A stretch of DNA of 64,000 bases from Pseudidiomarina halophila (lineage in GTDB: Bacteria; Pseudomonadota; Gammaproteobacteria; Enterobacterales; Alteromonadaceae): assembly GCF_003987215.1 (NCBI RefSeq), contig NZ_PIPW01000001.1:310001-374000 (forward strand). The letters run 5' to 3'. Below, piece by piece: positions 1 to 9,290 of this stretch. The notes below the pieces were generated by a model. That model worked only from the letters and a program-made list of their open reading frames with translations. It did not search any database and was not told the origin of the DNA. How positions within the stretch are numbered: position 1 is the first letter of the stretch; the number at the start of each line of letters is the position of its first letter. The translations under genes were made by a program, and so were the position numbers.

Positions 1-25
1 AGTTGCCGCAAACCCTAACAGCCCG

Positions 26-52
26 GCGGCCGCACCCCGCGGCCGCTTTATT
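26..52 (+). terminator. Intrinsic terminator of the upstream unit
   Basis: Two 8-base GC arms (26-33 and 39-46, each GCGGCCGC) close a 5-base loop and are followed by a T-rich stretch. It probably ends the gene before the window, which cannot be identified from the few bases left. Confidence 0.6.
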
Positions 53-61
53 AGGTGTTTA

Positions 62-140
62 AACGAACAGCGTAGCGTACGAACAGTGAGACGTAGTCGA
101 ACGTACGAATAACGAATAACGAATATCGAATAACCAATCG
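62..140. repeat. AT-rich intergenic repeat, heptad (T/G)AATAAC type
   Basis: The octamer CGTACGAA occurs at 76-83 and 102-109. From about 107 to 137 comes a run of GAATAAC units ending in a CCAAT motif. The last part matches, almost unit for unit, the right arm of the hairpin before pnp (21531-21566), with G in place of T at the first base of each unit. It looks like a dispersed intergenic repeat; its function is unknown. Confidence 0.6.
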
Positions 141-204
141 TTCTAATCCTATCCCACGCATCCCCCGTACAATAGATTCTTTTTGACGATCGACGAGAGG
201 ATCT

Positions 205-1440
205 ATGCTCAAAACCTGGTTTGCAATTCCGTTCTGGCAACGGGTGCTGGGTGCTTTTGTTCTTGGTGTGACCGCGGGACTCCTGGTGCCGGATTTCGCC
301 GTGGCGCTGAAGCCCTTAGGTGACCTGTTTATTCAAGCTTTAAAGATGCTGGTGGCGCCGCTGATCTTCTGTGCCATCGTTAATGCAATTTTACAGTTTG
401 GTGAAAATGAAAGGCTGGGGAAAATCGGCGCGCAGACCGTTGGTTTGTTCTTGCTGACAGCTGTGCTTGCCAGCATTATTGGCTTAGCCGTAGGTAGTTT
501 GCTGGATGTCTCGCCGACGCAAAATCTGACAGCTGCTGCGGATTACCAGGAGAAGGTTGTCCCGGGCCCAATCGCCGTATTCCTCAATATGATACCGAGC
601 AATCCATTTGCGGCATTGAGTGAAGGTAAAATTCTACAAATTGTTGTTTTCGCGGCTCTAGTCGGTATTGCAATCCGACAGGTAGGCGCGCCGGCACAAG
701 CCCTTGGTAACGTTTTACAGGCAGGCGCTCAGGTGATGTACCGCATCACCAAAATGGTACTGGAGCTGACGCCGCTGGGTGTGCTTGGGTTAATGGCCTG
801 GGTGGTCGGTAGCTATGGTCTGAGCAGTCTTGCGCCGCTGGCTGTGTTTGTTGGCGCTATCTATCTGGCATGTCTGATTCACATCATCTTTGTCTACGGA
901 ACCATGGTGCGGCTGGCGGGCATGTCGCCGTGGTATTTCTTTAAATCTGTGTTCTCAGCACAATTGGTGGCTTATACCACCTGCAGTAGCTTTGGCACCA
1001 TTCCCGCAGCGCATCAGGCAATTACCGAACGCCTTGGTGTAAAAAAATCGTACGCGAGCTTTGTCTTGCCCCTTGGCGCGACCATCAATATGGATGGTTG
1101 CGGCGGTATTTATCCTGCAATTGCTGCGATTTTCATTGCCCAGTTGTACGGCATCCCGCTGGACTGGATGGACTACCTGCTGATTACCGGCACTGCGACG
1201 CTGGCCTCAATCGGCACCGCTGGTGTGCCGGGGACAGCGCTGGTAATGCTGACGGTTACTTTAAACGTTATCGGTTTACCTCTCGAAGGTATTGCCTTCA
1301 TTGCCGCTATTGATCGAATTATCGACATGGCACGCACCGCAACCAACGTTACCGGCGATATGGCGGTTGCAGTTGTGCTGGGGCGTGACGATAATAGGGC
1401 TAATGAAGATTTTGTCGGCAGGGCGCAGGAACAGTCATGA
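205..1440 (+). CDS. Dicarboxylate/amino acid:cation symporter (DAACS family)
   Basis: Inner-membrane secondary transporter that moves dicarboxylates or acidic amino acids with Na+ or H+. The 411-residue length fits the family. It is hydrophobic throughout and carries the two family hallmarks: the serine-rich re-entrant hairpin motif CSSFGTIPA near residue 262 and the NMDG motif near residue 295, followed by a second hairpin region rich in Gly, Thr and Ala. The ATG is preceded by GAGAGGA (195-201), and TACAAT at 168-173 could be the -10 box. Its stop overlaps the dapB start (ATGA), so the two genes are translationally coupled. The exact substrate cannot be read from sequence; aspartate/glutamate or C4-dicarboxylates are the usual ones. 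Confidence 0.85.
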   Translation: MLKTWFAIPFWQRVLGAFVLGVTAGLLVPDFAVALKPLGDLFIQALKMLVAPLIFCAIVNAILQFGENERLGKIGAQTVGLFLLTAVLASIIGLAVGSLLDVSPTQNLTAAADYQEKVVPGPIAVFLNMIPSNPFAALSEGKILQIVVFAALVGIAIRQVGAPAQALGNVLQAGAQVMYRITKMVLELTPLGVLGLMAWVVGSYGLSSLAPLAVFVGAIYLACLIHIIFVYGTMVRLAGMSPWYFFKSVFSAQLVAYTTCSSFGTIPAAHQAITERLGVKKSYASFVLPLGATINMDGCGGIYPAIAAIFIAQLYGIPLDWMDYLLITGTATLASIGTAGVPGTALVMLTVTLNVIGLPLEGIAFIAAIDRIIDMARTATNVTGDMAVAVVLGRDDNRANEDFVGRAQEQS

Positions 1441-2246
1441 AAATAGCGGTTATTGGTGCCAGTGGGCGCATGGGGCAAGCGGTAATGACCGAGCTTGCGG
1501 AGCAACAGTTGAGCTGCAGTGCGGCAATTGTTGCCGCCGGCTCAAAGCATGTTGGTAAAACGGTTACGCAATTCGCTGAGCAGGGTTTATGTTTCAGCGA
1601 TGGTAGTGACCTTAGTGCTGCTGAAGTTGATGTCTTCATCGATTTTAGTCTGCCGGAAGCTCTAGCGCATAACCTGACTCTCGCGCAGCGCTTAGGCGCT
1701 GCTATTGTGGTCTGTACTACTGGTTTAACTGATGCGCAACGGGCGCTAATAACTGAAGCGGCGCAATCTGTGCCGGTACTCTACGCAGCTAATACCAGTG
1801 TCGGTATTTGTGTCATGGAGCAGCTGGTCGCATTAGCCAGTGCTGCGCTGCCTGCTGCTGACGTAGAGATTGTGGAAGCTCATCATCAAGCAAAACGTGA
1901 TGCTCCTTCGGGAACCGCGTTGGTGTTAGCGGCAGCCGCGGCTAACGGCCGCGGAGAGCAGCTTGCGAAGCTTAATGCCGGATTACGTGGTGCCGGGCAA
2001 CGCCGGGCGGGAAGTATCGGTTTTGCGGTTGTGCGCGCAGCGGATATTATCGGTGAACATCAGGTGTTGCTGGCCCAGCCAGGGGAGCGTATTGAGCTAA
2101 CCCATCGGGTAGGCGATCGCAAGGTATTTGCCCGTGGCGCGGTTCAGGCCGCACAGTGGCTGGCATCGCAGCCTACAGGCTATTATGGAATGCGCGACAT
2201 GTTAGATATGAAGGCAACGCTACAGAGGCTAATACACGAAATTTAG
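1437..2246 (+). CDS. dapB: 4-hydroxy-tetrahydrodipicolinate reductase
   Basis: Cytoplasmic enzyme of the diaminopimelate/lysine pathway that reduces 4-hydroxy-tetrahydrodipicolinate with NAD(P)H. The protein has 269 residues, as expected. The N-terminal nucleotide-binding motif GASGRMG is at residues 7-13. The catalytic segment with H149, H150 and K153, then the substrate-binding SGT at 158-160, is intact. The start overlaps the symporter stop by four bases. The product feeds both lysine and peptidoglycan synthesis, which fits the wall genes later in the window. dapB next to carAB is the common gammaproteobacterial order. Confidence 0.97.
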   Translation: MKIAVIGASGRMGQAVMTELAEQQLSCSAAIVAAGSKHVGKTVTQFAEQGLCFSDGSDLSAAEVDVFIDFSLPEALAHNLTLAQRLGAAIVVCTTGLTDAQRALITEAAQSVPVLYAANTSVGICVMEQLVALASAALPAADVEIVEAHHQAKRDAPSGTALVLAAAAANGRGEQLAKLNAGLRGAGQRRAGSIGFAVVRAADIIGEHQVLLAQPGERIELTHRVGDRKVFARGAVQAAQWLASQPTGYYGMRDMLDMKATLQRLIHEI

Positions 2247-2247
2247 C

Positions 2248-2276
2248 TGGACTCGGGCGGCACTTTTCTTTACTAT
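2248..2276 (+). promoter_or_regulatory. Candidate carA promoter
   Basis: A -35-like TGGACT (2248-2253) and a -10-like TACTAT (2271-2276) are separated by 17 bases, starting just after dapB. Transcription would begin near 2283 and give a leader of about 115 bases. Both boxes match consensus at four of six positions, so this is a prediction only. Confidence 0.4.
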
Positions 2277-2344
2277 AGACCCAATTTGCCAACCTGAAGT
2301 TGGTGAGCTGAAAACGCGCACTTTTTAGCTGGTGCAAGGTAATC

Positions 2345-2380
2345 AACGGGGAAGTCATTTTATGATTCACCCGTTTTTTT
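2345..2380 (+). terminator. Terminator-like hairpin in the carA leader (possible attenuator)
   Basis: AACGGG (2345-2350) pairs with CCCGTT (2370-2375). Inner pairs extend the stem around a short loop, and a run of T covers 2374-2380. The carA ribosome-binding site starts seven bases later. A smaller hairpin (CCAAC at 2289-2293 with GTTGG at 2299-2303) lies upstream. If the promoter lies before the hairpin, this is an attenuator; otherwise it simply ends dapB transcription. Confidence 0.6.
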
Positions 2381-2397
2381 ATGTACGGAGGTTAACC

Positions 2398-3558
2398 TTG
2401 AGTATCCTAGCGAGCCATTCAGCGAGTAAAGCCATTTTGGTGCTTGCGGATGGAACTGTTTTTCACGGCACTGCTATCGGTGCTGGTGGCACGGCGGTCG
2501 GCGAAGTTGTTTTTAATACCGCAATGACCGGCTACCAAGAAATTCTCACCGATCCCTCCTATGCTGAACAAATTGTAACCCTTACTTATCCCCACATTGG
2601 CAATTACGGTACCACTCACGAAGACGAAGAATCCAATCGGGTTTGGGCGAAAGGTCTGGTGATCCGTGACTTGTCATTAAAAGCCAGTAATTTCCGTCTT
2701 GAGCAGTCCTTAGGTGATTACCTGCGACAGCGCAACGTGGTCGGCATAGCCGATATCGACACGCGGAAACTGACCCGCCTGTTGCGTGAAAAGGGTGCAC
2801 AGAACGGTTGTATCATGGCAGGGAATGTTGATGGTGAACTGGATATTGACCGGGCGCTGGAGCTGGCGCGAGGTTTTCCAGGTTTGCAGGGCATGGATTT
2901 AGCGAAGGACGTTACAATTCGCGCGCCTCATGAGTGGACCAGTCAGAGTTGGCAACTGGGCAAAGGGTTTAGCGAGTTGACGGACCCTAAGTTTCATGTC
3001 GTCGCTTATGATTATGGTTGCAAGCGTAATATTTTGCGGATGCTTGCAGATCGCGGTTGTAAAGTAACTTTGGTACCGGCCCAAACACCGGCCAGCGAAG
3101 TTTTAGCAATGAATCCCGACGGCGTATTTCTATCCAATGGCCCGGGTGACCCCGAGCCATGTGATTATGCAATTACTGCAATTCGCGAGCTGATGGAAAA
3201 GAAAGTTCCGCTGTTTGGTATTTGTCTCGGACACCAATTGCTGGCATTAGCCAGTGGTGCAAAAACTGAGAAGATGAAATTTGGTCACCATGGTGCCAAC
3301 CATCCGGTACAGGATTTGGCCAGCGGACGGGTGATGATCACGAGTCAGAACCATGGTTTCGCGGTGGCTGAAGACAACCTCCCGGACAATCTTAAAGTGA
3401 CGCACAAGTCGCTGTTTGATGGCACTTTACAAGGCATCCATCGCACTGACGTGCCAGCCTTCAGTTTCCAGGGGCACCCGGAAGCTAGCCCTGGGCCGCA
3501 CGATGTGGCGCCTTTGTTTGACCACTTTATTGACTTGATGAGCCAGCGCGCGCAGTAA
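2398..3558 (+). CDS. carA: Carbamoyl-phosphate synthase small (glutaminase) subunit
   Basis: Releases ammonia from glutamine and passes it to CarB for carbamoyl phosphate, the precursor of arginine and pyrimidines. With the TTG start at 2398 it has 386 residues, close to the E. coli length. GGAGG at 2387-2391 is well placed for this codon, and the family N-terminus begins just after it. The nucleophile is C276 in the motif GICLGHQ, with the catalytic His and Glu in the later [11 protein letters not shown] stretch. An in-frame ATG at 2362 lies inside the leader hairpin and would add 12 residues foreign to the family, so it was not chosen. It is 29 bases from carB. Confidence 0.96.
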   Translation: MSILASHSASKAILVLADGTVFHGTAIGAGGTAVGEVVFNTAMTGYQEILTDPSYAEQIVTLTYPHIGNYGTTHEDEESNRVWAKGLVIRDLSLKASNFRLEQSLGDYLRQRNVVGIADIDTRKLTRLLREKGAQNGCIMAGNVDGELDIDRALELARGFPGLQGMDLAKDVTIRAPHEWTSQSWQLGKGFSELTDPKFHVVAYDYGCKRNILRMLADRGCKVTLVPAQTPASEVLAMNPDGVFLSNGPGDPEPCDYAITAIRELMEKKVPLFGICLGHQLLALASGAKTEKMKFGHHGANHPVQDLASGRVMITSQNHGFAVAEDNLPDNLKVTHKSLFDGTLQGIHRTDVPAFSFQGHPEASPGPHDVAPLFDHFIDLMSQRAQ

Positions 3559-3587
3559 GCGCTGCCGAACGGAGGACGAACCGACTT

Positions 3588-6500
3588 ATGCCAAAACGTA
3601 CCGACATAAAAAGCATCCTCATTCTAGGCGCTGGCCCTATTGTTATCGGCCAGGCCTGTGAGTTTGACTATTCCGGCGCCCAAGCTTGTAAAGCCCTGCG
3701 TGAAGAGGGTTACAAGGTTATCTTGGTGAACTCAAATCCCGCCACTATCATGACCGACCCGGAAATGGCAGATGTGACCTACATCGAGCCGATTCACTGG
3801 GAAGTCGTGGCAAAAATTATTGAAGTTGAACGGCCAGACGCAGTATTGCCGACCATGGGTGGGCAAACCGCACTGAACTGTGCCCTTGAACTCGACAAGC
3901 ATGGCGTACTGGAAAAATACAATGTTGAAATGATCGGCGCGAATGCTGATGCCATCGACAAAGCCGAAGATCGTGACCGCTTCGATAAAGCAATGAAAGC
4001 TATCGGCCTGGAAACGCCTAACGCCGAGGTTGCACATAACCTCGAAGAGGCGTTCGATATTCTCGGCCGACTTGGTTTTCCGTGTATTATCCGACCGTCG
4101 TTCACTATGGGTGGCAGCGGTGGCGGTATCGCTTACAACCGCGAAGAGTTTGAAGAAATTTGCCGCCGTGGTTTAGATTTATCGCCGACCAAAGAATTGC
4201 TCATCGATGAATCGTTGATCGGCTGGAAAGAATTTGAAATGGAAGTGGTTCGCGATAAAGCGGACAACTGCATTATTGTTTGTGCGATTGAAAACTTTGA
4301 CGCCATGGGCATCCATACCGGTGACTCCATTACTGTCGCTCCGGCGCAGACCTTAACCGATAAAGAATACCAAATCATGCGTAATGCAGCGATGGCGGTA
4401 TTGCGGGAGATTGGCGTTGAAACTGGTGGCTCGAACGTACAGTTTGGGATCGATCCCGATACCGGACGTATGGTTATTATTGAGATGAATCCACGAGTCT
4501 CGCGCTCATCAGCTCTAGCCTCCAAAGCAACGGGTTTCCCAATTGCTAAAGTGGCAGCGAAACTGGCGGTAGGTTACACCCTGGATGAACTCGAAAATGA
4601 GATCACCGGAGGCGTTACACCGGCATCGTTTGAGCCTGCGCTTGACTATGTTGTGACCAAGATCCCACGCTTTAACTTTGAAAAATTTGCAGGCTGTAAC
4701 GACCGCTTAACGACGCAGATGAAATCAGTAGGCGAAGTGATGGCCATCGGTCGTAACCAGCAGGAGTCTATGCAGAAAGCGCTGCGCGGACTGGAAATTG
4801 GCGCCAGTGGATTTGATCCAATGGTTGAGCCAAATGATCCTGAAGCACGTGGCAAGGTGATTCGAGAACTGAAAGAACCTGGCGCTGAGCGTATTTTCTA
4901 TATTGCTGATGCATTCCGCATTGGCATGACAGTGCGTGAAGTCTTCGAACTGACACGGATTGATGAGTGGTATCTGATTCAGATTGAAGAAATCGTGTTA
5001 CTGGAAGCGGAAATTAAAAAGCTTGGCATGATTGGACTCGACGAACGGGTATTGCGTTTACTGAAGCGCAAAGGCTTTGCCGACGAGCGGATTGCTGCAA
5101 TTCTTGATGTTTCTGAAACAGAAGTCCGGCGTCGCCGTCACGAACTGGGCATTCACCCGGTTTACAAACGGGTCGATACCTGCGCTGCAGAATTTGCTTC
5201 TGATACCGCCTACATGTATTCGACCTATGATGACGAGTGTGAAGCTAATCCTACGGATCGTGAAAAGATCATGGTTATCGGTGGTGGTCCAAACCGCATC
5301 GGTCAGGGGATTGAGTTTGACTACTGCTGCGTTCACGCGGCTTTAGCGCTCCGTGAAGATGGTTACGAAACCATCATGGTGAACTGTAACCCTGAGACTG
5401 TGTCCACGGACTATGACACCTCAGATCGGCTGTACTTCGAACCCATTACACTCGAAGATGTGCTGGAAATTGTCAGAATTGAGAAACCTAAAGGCGTTAT
5501 CGTGCAATACGGTGGCCAGACGCCACTGAAATTAGCGCGCGAGCTGGAAGCTAATGGTGTACCTATTATCGGTACCTCGCCAGATGCGATTGACCGAGCT
5601 GAAGATCGTGAGCGTTTCCAGAGCGCAGTCACCCGTTTGGGCTTAAAACAGCCTGAAAATGCAACCGTGACGAAAGTTGATGAAGCTTTACGTGAAGCAG
5701 AGCGCATCGGCTACCCTCTAGTTGTCCGGCCAAGCTATGTGCTTGGTGGTCGCGCTATGGAAATCGTGTATGACGAAAGCGACTTGCACCGTTATCTTAC
5801 CGATGCAGTGAAAGTATCAAACTCAGCACCAGTACTGCTGGATCGTTTCCTTGATAATGCTATTGAGGTTGATGTCGACGCTATTTGTGACGGCGAGCGG
5901 GTTTTCATTGGTGGTATCATGCAACACATTGAGCAGGCAGGGGTACATTCCGGTGACTCTGCGTGTTCATTGCCGCCTTACTCGTTGAGTGACAAGATTC
6001 AGGACGAGTTGCGTGATCAGATGAGCAAACTGGCGTTTGAACTTAATGTACGAGGTTTAATGAACGCGCAGTTTGCGATTAAAGATGACGAAGTTTATCT
6101 GATTGAGGTGAATCCTCGCGCTGCGCGCACCGTGCCATTCGTGTCAAAAGCAACGGGTGTCCCGCTGGCTAAGATCGCGGCACGCGTCATGGTCGGACAG
6201 ACCCTGCAGCAACAAGGCTATGAGAAAGAAGTTATTCCACCGTATTATTCGGTGAAAGAAGTGGTTATTCCGTTTGCTAAATTCCAGGGAGTGGATCCGA
6301 TCCGCGGTCCGGAAATGCGCTCTACGGGCGAAGTGATGGGCGTCGGCGAGAGCTTTGAAGAAGCTTATGCAAAAGCTAATTTGGGCGCTGGCGAAGCACT
6401 GGCGAAAGCCGGAAAGGCATTGCTCTCAGTGCGAGATGGCGATAAAGCCCGGATCTTTGATCTTGCCCGCGGTTTGATTGCGTTGGGCTTCTCGCTCGAA

Positions 6501-6812
6501 GCGACCCGCGGCACAGCAAAAATGTTAAATGAAGAGGGCATTACCTGTACCGTTGTCAATAAACTACAGGAAGGCCGACCAAATATTGTTGATGCAATTA
6601 AAAACGGCGAGTACAGTTACATAATCAACACCGTTGAAGGTCGCCAGGCAATTGAAGACTCGGTCTACATTCGCCGCGAAGCACTCTTGAATAAAGTGAT
6701 TTACACCACCACGTTAAATGCAGCCTTTGCGACCGTAAAAGCAAATACTGCAGATGATCGGGCACGAGTAAACTCACTGCAGTCATTACATAAAAGGGTT
6801 GAAACAGCATGA
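3588..6812 (+). CDS. carB: Carbamoyl-phosphate synthase large subunit
   Basis: Uses two ATP, bicarbonate and CarA-derived ammonia to make carbamoyl phosphate. The 1074 residues have the usual duplicated ATP-grasp architecture: carboxyphosphate domain (about 1-400), oligomerisation domain (about 400-550), carbamate domain (about 550-935) and a C-terminal allosteric MGS-like domain. Both halves open with matching glycine-rich starts (GAGPIVIGQ near residue 14 and GGGPNRIGQ near 565). A good GGAGG precedes the ATG. Its last four bases overlap the greA start. Confidence 0.98.
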   Translation: MPKRTDIKSILILGAGPIVIGQACEFDYSGAQACKALREEGYKVILVNSNPATIMTDPEMADVTYIEPIHWEVVAKIIEVERPDAVLPTMGGQTALNCALELDKHGVLEKYNVEMIGANADAIDKAEDRDRFDKAMKAIGLETPNAEVAHNLEEAFDILGRLGFPCIIRPSFTMGGSGGGIAYNREEFEEICRRGLDLSPTKELLIDESLIGWKEFEMEVVRDKADNCIIVCAIENFDAMGIHTGDSITVAPAQTLTDKEYQIMRNAAMAVLREIGVETGGSNVQFGIDPDTGRMVIIEMNPRVSRSSALASKATGFPIAKVAAKLAVGYTLDELENEITGGVTPASFEPALDYVVTKIPRFNFEKFAGCNDRLTTQMKSVGEVMAIGRNQQESMQKALRGLEIGASGFDPMVEPNDPEARGKVIRELKEPGAERIFYIADAFRIGMTVREVFELTRIDEWYLIQIEEIVLLEAEIKKLGMIGLDERVLRLLKRKGFADERIAAILDVSETEVRRRRHELGIHPVYKRVDTCAAEFASDTAYMYSTYDDECEANPTDREKIMVIGGGPNRIGQGIEFDYCCVHAALALREDGYETIMVNCNPETVSTDYDTSDRLYFEPITLEDVLEIVRIEKPKGVIVQYGGQTPLKLARELEANGVPIIGTSPDAIDRAEDRERFQSAVTRLGLKQPENATVTKVDEALREAERIGYPLVVRPSYVLGGRAMEIVYDESDLHRYLTDAVKVSNSAPVLLDRFLDNAIEVDVDAICDGERVFIGGIMQHIEQAGVHSGDSACSLPPYSLSDKIQDELRDQMSKLAFELNVRGLMNAQFAIKDDEVYLIEVNPRAARTVPFVSKATGVPLAKIAARVMVGQTLQQQGYEKEVIPPYYSVKEVVIPFAKFQGVDPIRGPEMRSTGEVMGVGESFEEAYAKANLGAGEALAKAGKALLSVRDGDKARIFDLARGLIALGFSLEATRGTAKMLNEEGITCTVVNKLQEGRPNIVDAIKNGEYSYIINTVEGRQAIEDSVYIRREALLNKVIYTTTLNAAFATVKANTADDRARVNSLQSLHKRVETA

Positions 6813-7285
6813 GTCAGATTCCAATGACAACCCGTGGCGCTGAGATGCTGCGGGAGGAATTAAAGCGTTTAAAAACTGAAGATCGACCGCGCATCATCCA
6901 GGCAATCTCGGATGCGCGTGAGCATGGTGACCTTAAAGAAAATGCTGAGTATCATGCGGCGCGTGAACAGCAGGGCTTTTGTGAAGGTCGGATTCAGGAG
7001 ATCGAGGCGAAGCTTTCAAACGCACAGATTATTGATGTTACTAAGGTACCTAACCAAGGCAAAATAATTTTTGGTTCGACGGTAACTCTCTACAATACGA
7101 CGACTGAGAAAGAAGTGACGTACCGCATTGTTGGTGATGATGAAGCTGATATTAAGCAGAATCTAATTTCAGTGAATTCACCGATCTCGCGTGCGCTTAT
7201 CGGTAAACAAATCGATGACGTTGCCCGCGTGAATACCCCAAGCGGTGAAGTCGAATATGAAGTCGTTAAGGTCGAATACGTCTAG
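6809..7285 (+). CDS. greA: Transcript cleavage factor GreA
   Basis: Binds the RNA polymerase secondary channel and stimulates cleavage of backtracked transcripts. At 158 residues it has the usual size: an N-terminal antiparallel coiled coil (about 1-75) with the conserved acidic tip in the [14 protein letters not shown] region, then a C-terminal FKBP-like domain. It overlaps carB by four bases, as the last gene of the dapB-carA-carB-greA run. An intrinsic terminator for this strand lies at 7321-7348, inside the gene that follows on the other strand. Confidence 0.97.
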   Translation: MSQIPMTTRGAEMLREELKRLKTEDRPRIIQAISDAREHGDLKENAEYHAAREQQGFCEGRIQEIEAKLSNAQIIDVTKVPNQGKIIFGSTVTLYNTTTEKEVTYRIVGDDEADIKQNLISVNSPISRALIGKQIDDVARVNTPSGEVEYEVVKVEYV

Positions 7286-7304
7286 TCCTCGTTAGCGTAA
7301 TTCG

Positions 7305-7583
7305 TCAATCATTGTCATTTAAGAGCGCGACCAGTTCGCGCTCTTTTTGTTCCCGATCCTGTTTCGTCGCGATAGCAGGGCCATGATAACTCTCGACATC
7401 GGGGAAGACTTCATCTACCGGGCGGCCAAGCGCTTTCGCAATGGCTAACGCCACAGATTTTGAACGCGCTTTGCGTGAAGCTACCTTTGAAATCAGTGAA
7501 GGGCTCTTACCCAGAGCTTTAGCAAGCATCGAAAAATCAAATCCGCGCTGGGCTAATTCCTTTTTAATTTTATTACTATCCAT
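7305..7583 (-). CDS. Small HTH DNA-binding protein (phage Ner/Cro-like)
   Basis: This 92-residue protein has a helix-turn-helix at about residues 17-37 (DFSMLAKALGKSPSLISKVA), a second helix with ALAIAKALG, then the family-like stretch RPVDEVFPD and a charged tail. It has no ligand or peptidase domain. Small regulators of this kind are common in phage immunity regions and as stand-alone repressors. It is divergent from the CI-like gene at 7692 and shares a 108-base intergenic region with a clear palindrome. It sits between greA and yhbY, which are neighbours in relatives, so the pair looks inserted. Target genes are unknown. Confidence 0.7.
   Translation of the reverse strand: MDSNKIKKELAQRGFDFSMLAKALGKSPSLISKVASRKARSKSVALAIAKALGRPVDEVFPDVESYHGPAIATKQDREQKERELVALLNDND
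7321..7348 (+). terminator. Terminator of the greA transcript, inside the facing gene
   Basis: AAGAGCGCG (7321-7329) and CGCGCTCTT (7337-7345) form a perfect 9-bp stem with a 7-base loop, ending in a T run to 7348. It lies 35 bases past the greA stop, within the last codons of the HTH gene on the minus strand. Those codons therefore serve both roles. Confidence 0.8.
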
Positions 7584-7614
7584 CGTCGCTCTGCTGTGGT
7601 TGAATGTAGCTCAT

Positions 7615-7637
7615 TGTGAACTTAAGTGGAGTTCACA
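7615..7637. promoter_or_regulatory. Operator-like palindrome between two divergent regulators
   Basis: TGTGAACT (7615-7622) and AGTTCACA (7630-7637) are perfect inverted 8-base arms around a 7-base spacer. It lies between the starts of the divergent HTH genes (7583 and 7692). A minus-strand -35-like TTGACC is present at 7663-7668. Dimeric HTH repressors bind sites of this shape. Confidence 0.6.
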
Positions 7638-7691
7638 GTGTATTCAAAAGAACTAAAAAATGGGTCAAAAGACAAAAATTAAGGAAAAATA

Positions 7692-8228
7692 ATGTCAAAT
7701 GACACAAAAATAAATACTACACATAGGGCGCCGAAAAGCAAAGTAGAAATACTCAGTATGGATGAGTGTATTGCACGATTACGGCTGTATTACGGTGATC
7801 TGCCGTTGGCGAAGATCATGCGCAAAATTGGTATTCCTAATTCCACCTATGCAAATTGGGTAAAACGCGGGACGGTCACCAGCGATCAGTTAGTCGCCGG
7901 TCTGATTAACGCAGGTATCTCATTAGACTGGTTTTTCTCGCCAGACAAACAGCTGAATTATCCGACACCATCACAATTGCATATTGCTGAAGTGATGCAC
8001 TCGGAGTATCAACGTGCCTCTGAACGAACTCAGATTATCAAGGCTGTGGAAGCTGTTGAGCCATTATTTGAATTATTTAAACTGGAAAAGAATGAGGATA
8101 ATCAGGAACTGCTGGTAGAGACCTATCTGGCCCGGCGATCTGACCATGTAACGGTGAACTTTGCCGTGAAACAGGTTGCGAAGGCGCTTGCCAGCGCCCA
8201 ACGCAGAGCAAAAAAACCGCGCACTTAG
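7692..8228 (+). CDS. CI-repressor-like HTH protein
   Basis: A 178-residue protein whose N-terminal part (about residues 22-85) resembles the bacteriophage CI repressor helix-turn-helix domain. It includes a DLPLAKIMRKIGIPNSTYAN helix-turn-helix and the typical ISLDWFF ending of the domain. The remainder is helical and charged, and I do not recognise it. No LexA/S24 peptidase region is visible, so RecA-driven self-cleavage is not expected. AAGGA at 7681-7685 serves the ATG. A TGTCA/TGACA inverted repeat covers the first codons. The 3' end overlaps yhbY by four bases and shares its terminator hairpin. It is probably a domesticated or leftover phage-type regulator with unknown targets. Confidence 0.65.
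   Translation: MSNDTKINTTHRAPKSKVEILSMDECIARLRLYYGDLPLAKIMRKIGIPNSTYANWVKRGTVTSDQLVAGLINAGISLDWFFSPDKQLNYPTPSQLHIAEVMHSEYQRASERTQIIKAVEAVEPLFELFKLEKNEDNQELLVETYLARRSDHVTVNFAVKQVAKALASAQRRAKKPRT
7693..7704. promoter_or_regulatory. Small inverted repeat over the CI-like start codon
   Basis: TGTCA (7693-7697) and TGACA (7700-7704) are inverted arms two bases apart, covering the ATG and codons 2-4 of the CI-like gene. It could be a second repressor site or a coincidence. Confidence 0.25.
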
Positions 8229-8237
8229 TTGCGCGGT
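8211..8237 (-). terminator. yhbY terminator overlapping two convergent gene ends
   Basis: ACCGCGCA (8216-8223) pairs with TGCGCGGT (8230-8237). On the minus strand the stem is followed by a T run, the complement of the A run at 8211-8216. It spans the last codons of both the CI-like gene and yhbY and their stop codons. Confidence 0.7.
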
Positions 8238-8533
8238 AACTGAATTTTCCCTTCTGGACTTGGTTTGTAGAGCGTAAGAATCTTACCCACGACCTGCACC
8301 CGATAAGCCTGCGTATGAGCGACTATGGTTGCGTAAATTTGTTCACGCAATTCACGGTCATCTTCGGGTACGCGAACCTTAATAAGCTCATGATGGTTCA
8401 AAGCCAGTTCAATCTCAGCCATTACCCCTTCGGTCAGGCCATTGCCGCCTAATAACACCACTGGTTTGAGCTTGTGTGCCAAGCTTTTTAAGTGCTGTTT
8501 CTGTTTATTGCTTAAAGTTAACCCTGCAGCCAT
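8225..8533 (-). CDS. yhbY: Ribosome assembly RNA-binding protein YhbY (CRM domain)
   Basis: Binds the pre-50S ribosome through a single CRM domain. From the ATG at 8533 the protein has 102 residues and begins [20 protein letters not shown], matching the family start. The hallmark [15 protein letters not shown] follows at about residues 23-37. Longer upstream reading frames would add unrelated residues and run into the rlmE promoter region. The gene is divergent from rlmE, the standard arrangement, and its stop overlaps the CI-like gene end by four bases. Confidence 0.95.
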   Translation of the reverse strand: MAAGLTLSNKQKQHLKSLAHKLKPVVLLGGNGLTEGVMAEIELALNHHELIKVRVPEDDRELREQIYATIVAHTQAYRVQVVGKILTLYKPSPEGKIQLPRN

Positions 8534-8613
8534 GTAATAATATCCCACTATCTCTTGAATTTTCGCTATTCTACCGCCATCTGGGTAGTAGAAGCCAGTT
8601 TGGTATTGAGACA

Positions 8614-9240
8614 ATGGGTAAAAAACGTTCAGCAAGTAGCACACGATGGTTGCAGGAGCACTTTAGTGACCATTACGTACAGAAGGCCCAGAAGCAGGGG
8701 TTGCGTTCGCGTGCGGTATTCAAAATTGATGAAATTCAGCAAAAAGATCGAATCCTGAAGCAAGGAATGACCGTGGTCGATTTAGGCGCGGCACCGGGCG
8801 GTTGGTCACAGTATGTGGTTGATAAACTGGACGGTAACTGCCAGGTCATTGCCTGCGATATCCTGCCGATGGATCCTATTGCCGGGGTGGATTTTCTCGA
8901 AGGAGACTTCCGCGAAGAAAGTGTTTTAGATGCGCTGCTGACCCGAATTGGTGGGAAAAACGTAGATGTAGTGCTGTCCGATATGGCGCCCAATATGAGC
9001 GGCAACGACAATGTCGATTTACCCCGGGCAATGTATCTGGTCGAATTGGCTTTGGAAATGTGCCATCAGGTTTTGAAACCGAACGGTAGTTTTGTCGTCA
9101 AAGTCTTTCACGGTCAGGGTTTTGAAGAGTATTTAAAGGCAGTTAGAGCAGCGTTTACCAGCGTTCGCACACGTAAGCCAGACTCCTCCCGAGCCCGCTC
9201 TCGAGAGGTCTATTTGGTAGCTACGGGATACAAATTGTAG
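8614..9240 (+). CDS. rlmE: 23S rRNA 2'-O-ribose methyltransferase (U2552)
   Basis: Methylates U2552 in the A-loop of 23S rRNA, a late step of 50S assembly. The ATG at 8614 gives 208 residues, against 209 in E. coli. The SAM-binding motif [12 protein letters not shown] (about 57-68), the catalytic Lys-Asp-Lys-Glu residues in their usual regions (including the MAPNMSG stretch) and the C-terminal SREVY segment are present. It lies directly before ftsH, as in E. coli, where rlmE and ftsH form a heat-shock operon. No heat-shock promoter could be confirmed here. Confidence 0.97.
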   Translation: MGKKRSASSTRWLQEHFSDHYVQKAQKQGLRSRAVFKIDEIQQKDRILKQGMTVVDLGAAPGGWSQYVVDKLDGNCQVIACDILPMDPIAGVDFLEGDFREESVLDALLTRIGGKNVDVVLSDMAPNMSGNDNVDLPRAMYLVELALEMCHQVLKPNGSFVVKVFHGQGFEEYLKAVRAAFTSVRTRKPDSSRARSREVYLVATGYKL

Positions 9241-9290
9241 TACGCTGTGGTGAGCGAGCTAAGCAATGTAAATAAATGAGGTAGTCAGCT

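Noticed and set aside
4133-4525. 130-residue frame opposite carB
   Set aside because: A shadow of a highly conserved coding region; no domain, no ribosome-binding site.
7305-8228. Complete prophage or toxin-antitoxin system
   Set aside because: Only two regulator genes are present, with no integrase, attachment repeats, toxin-like gene or structural genes.
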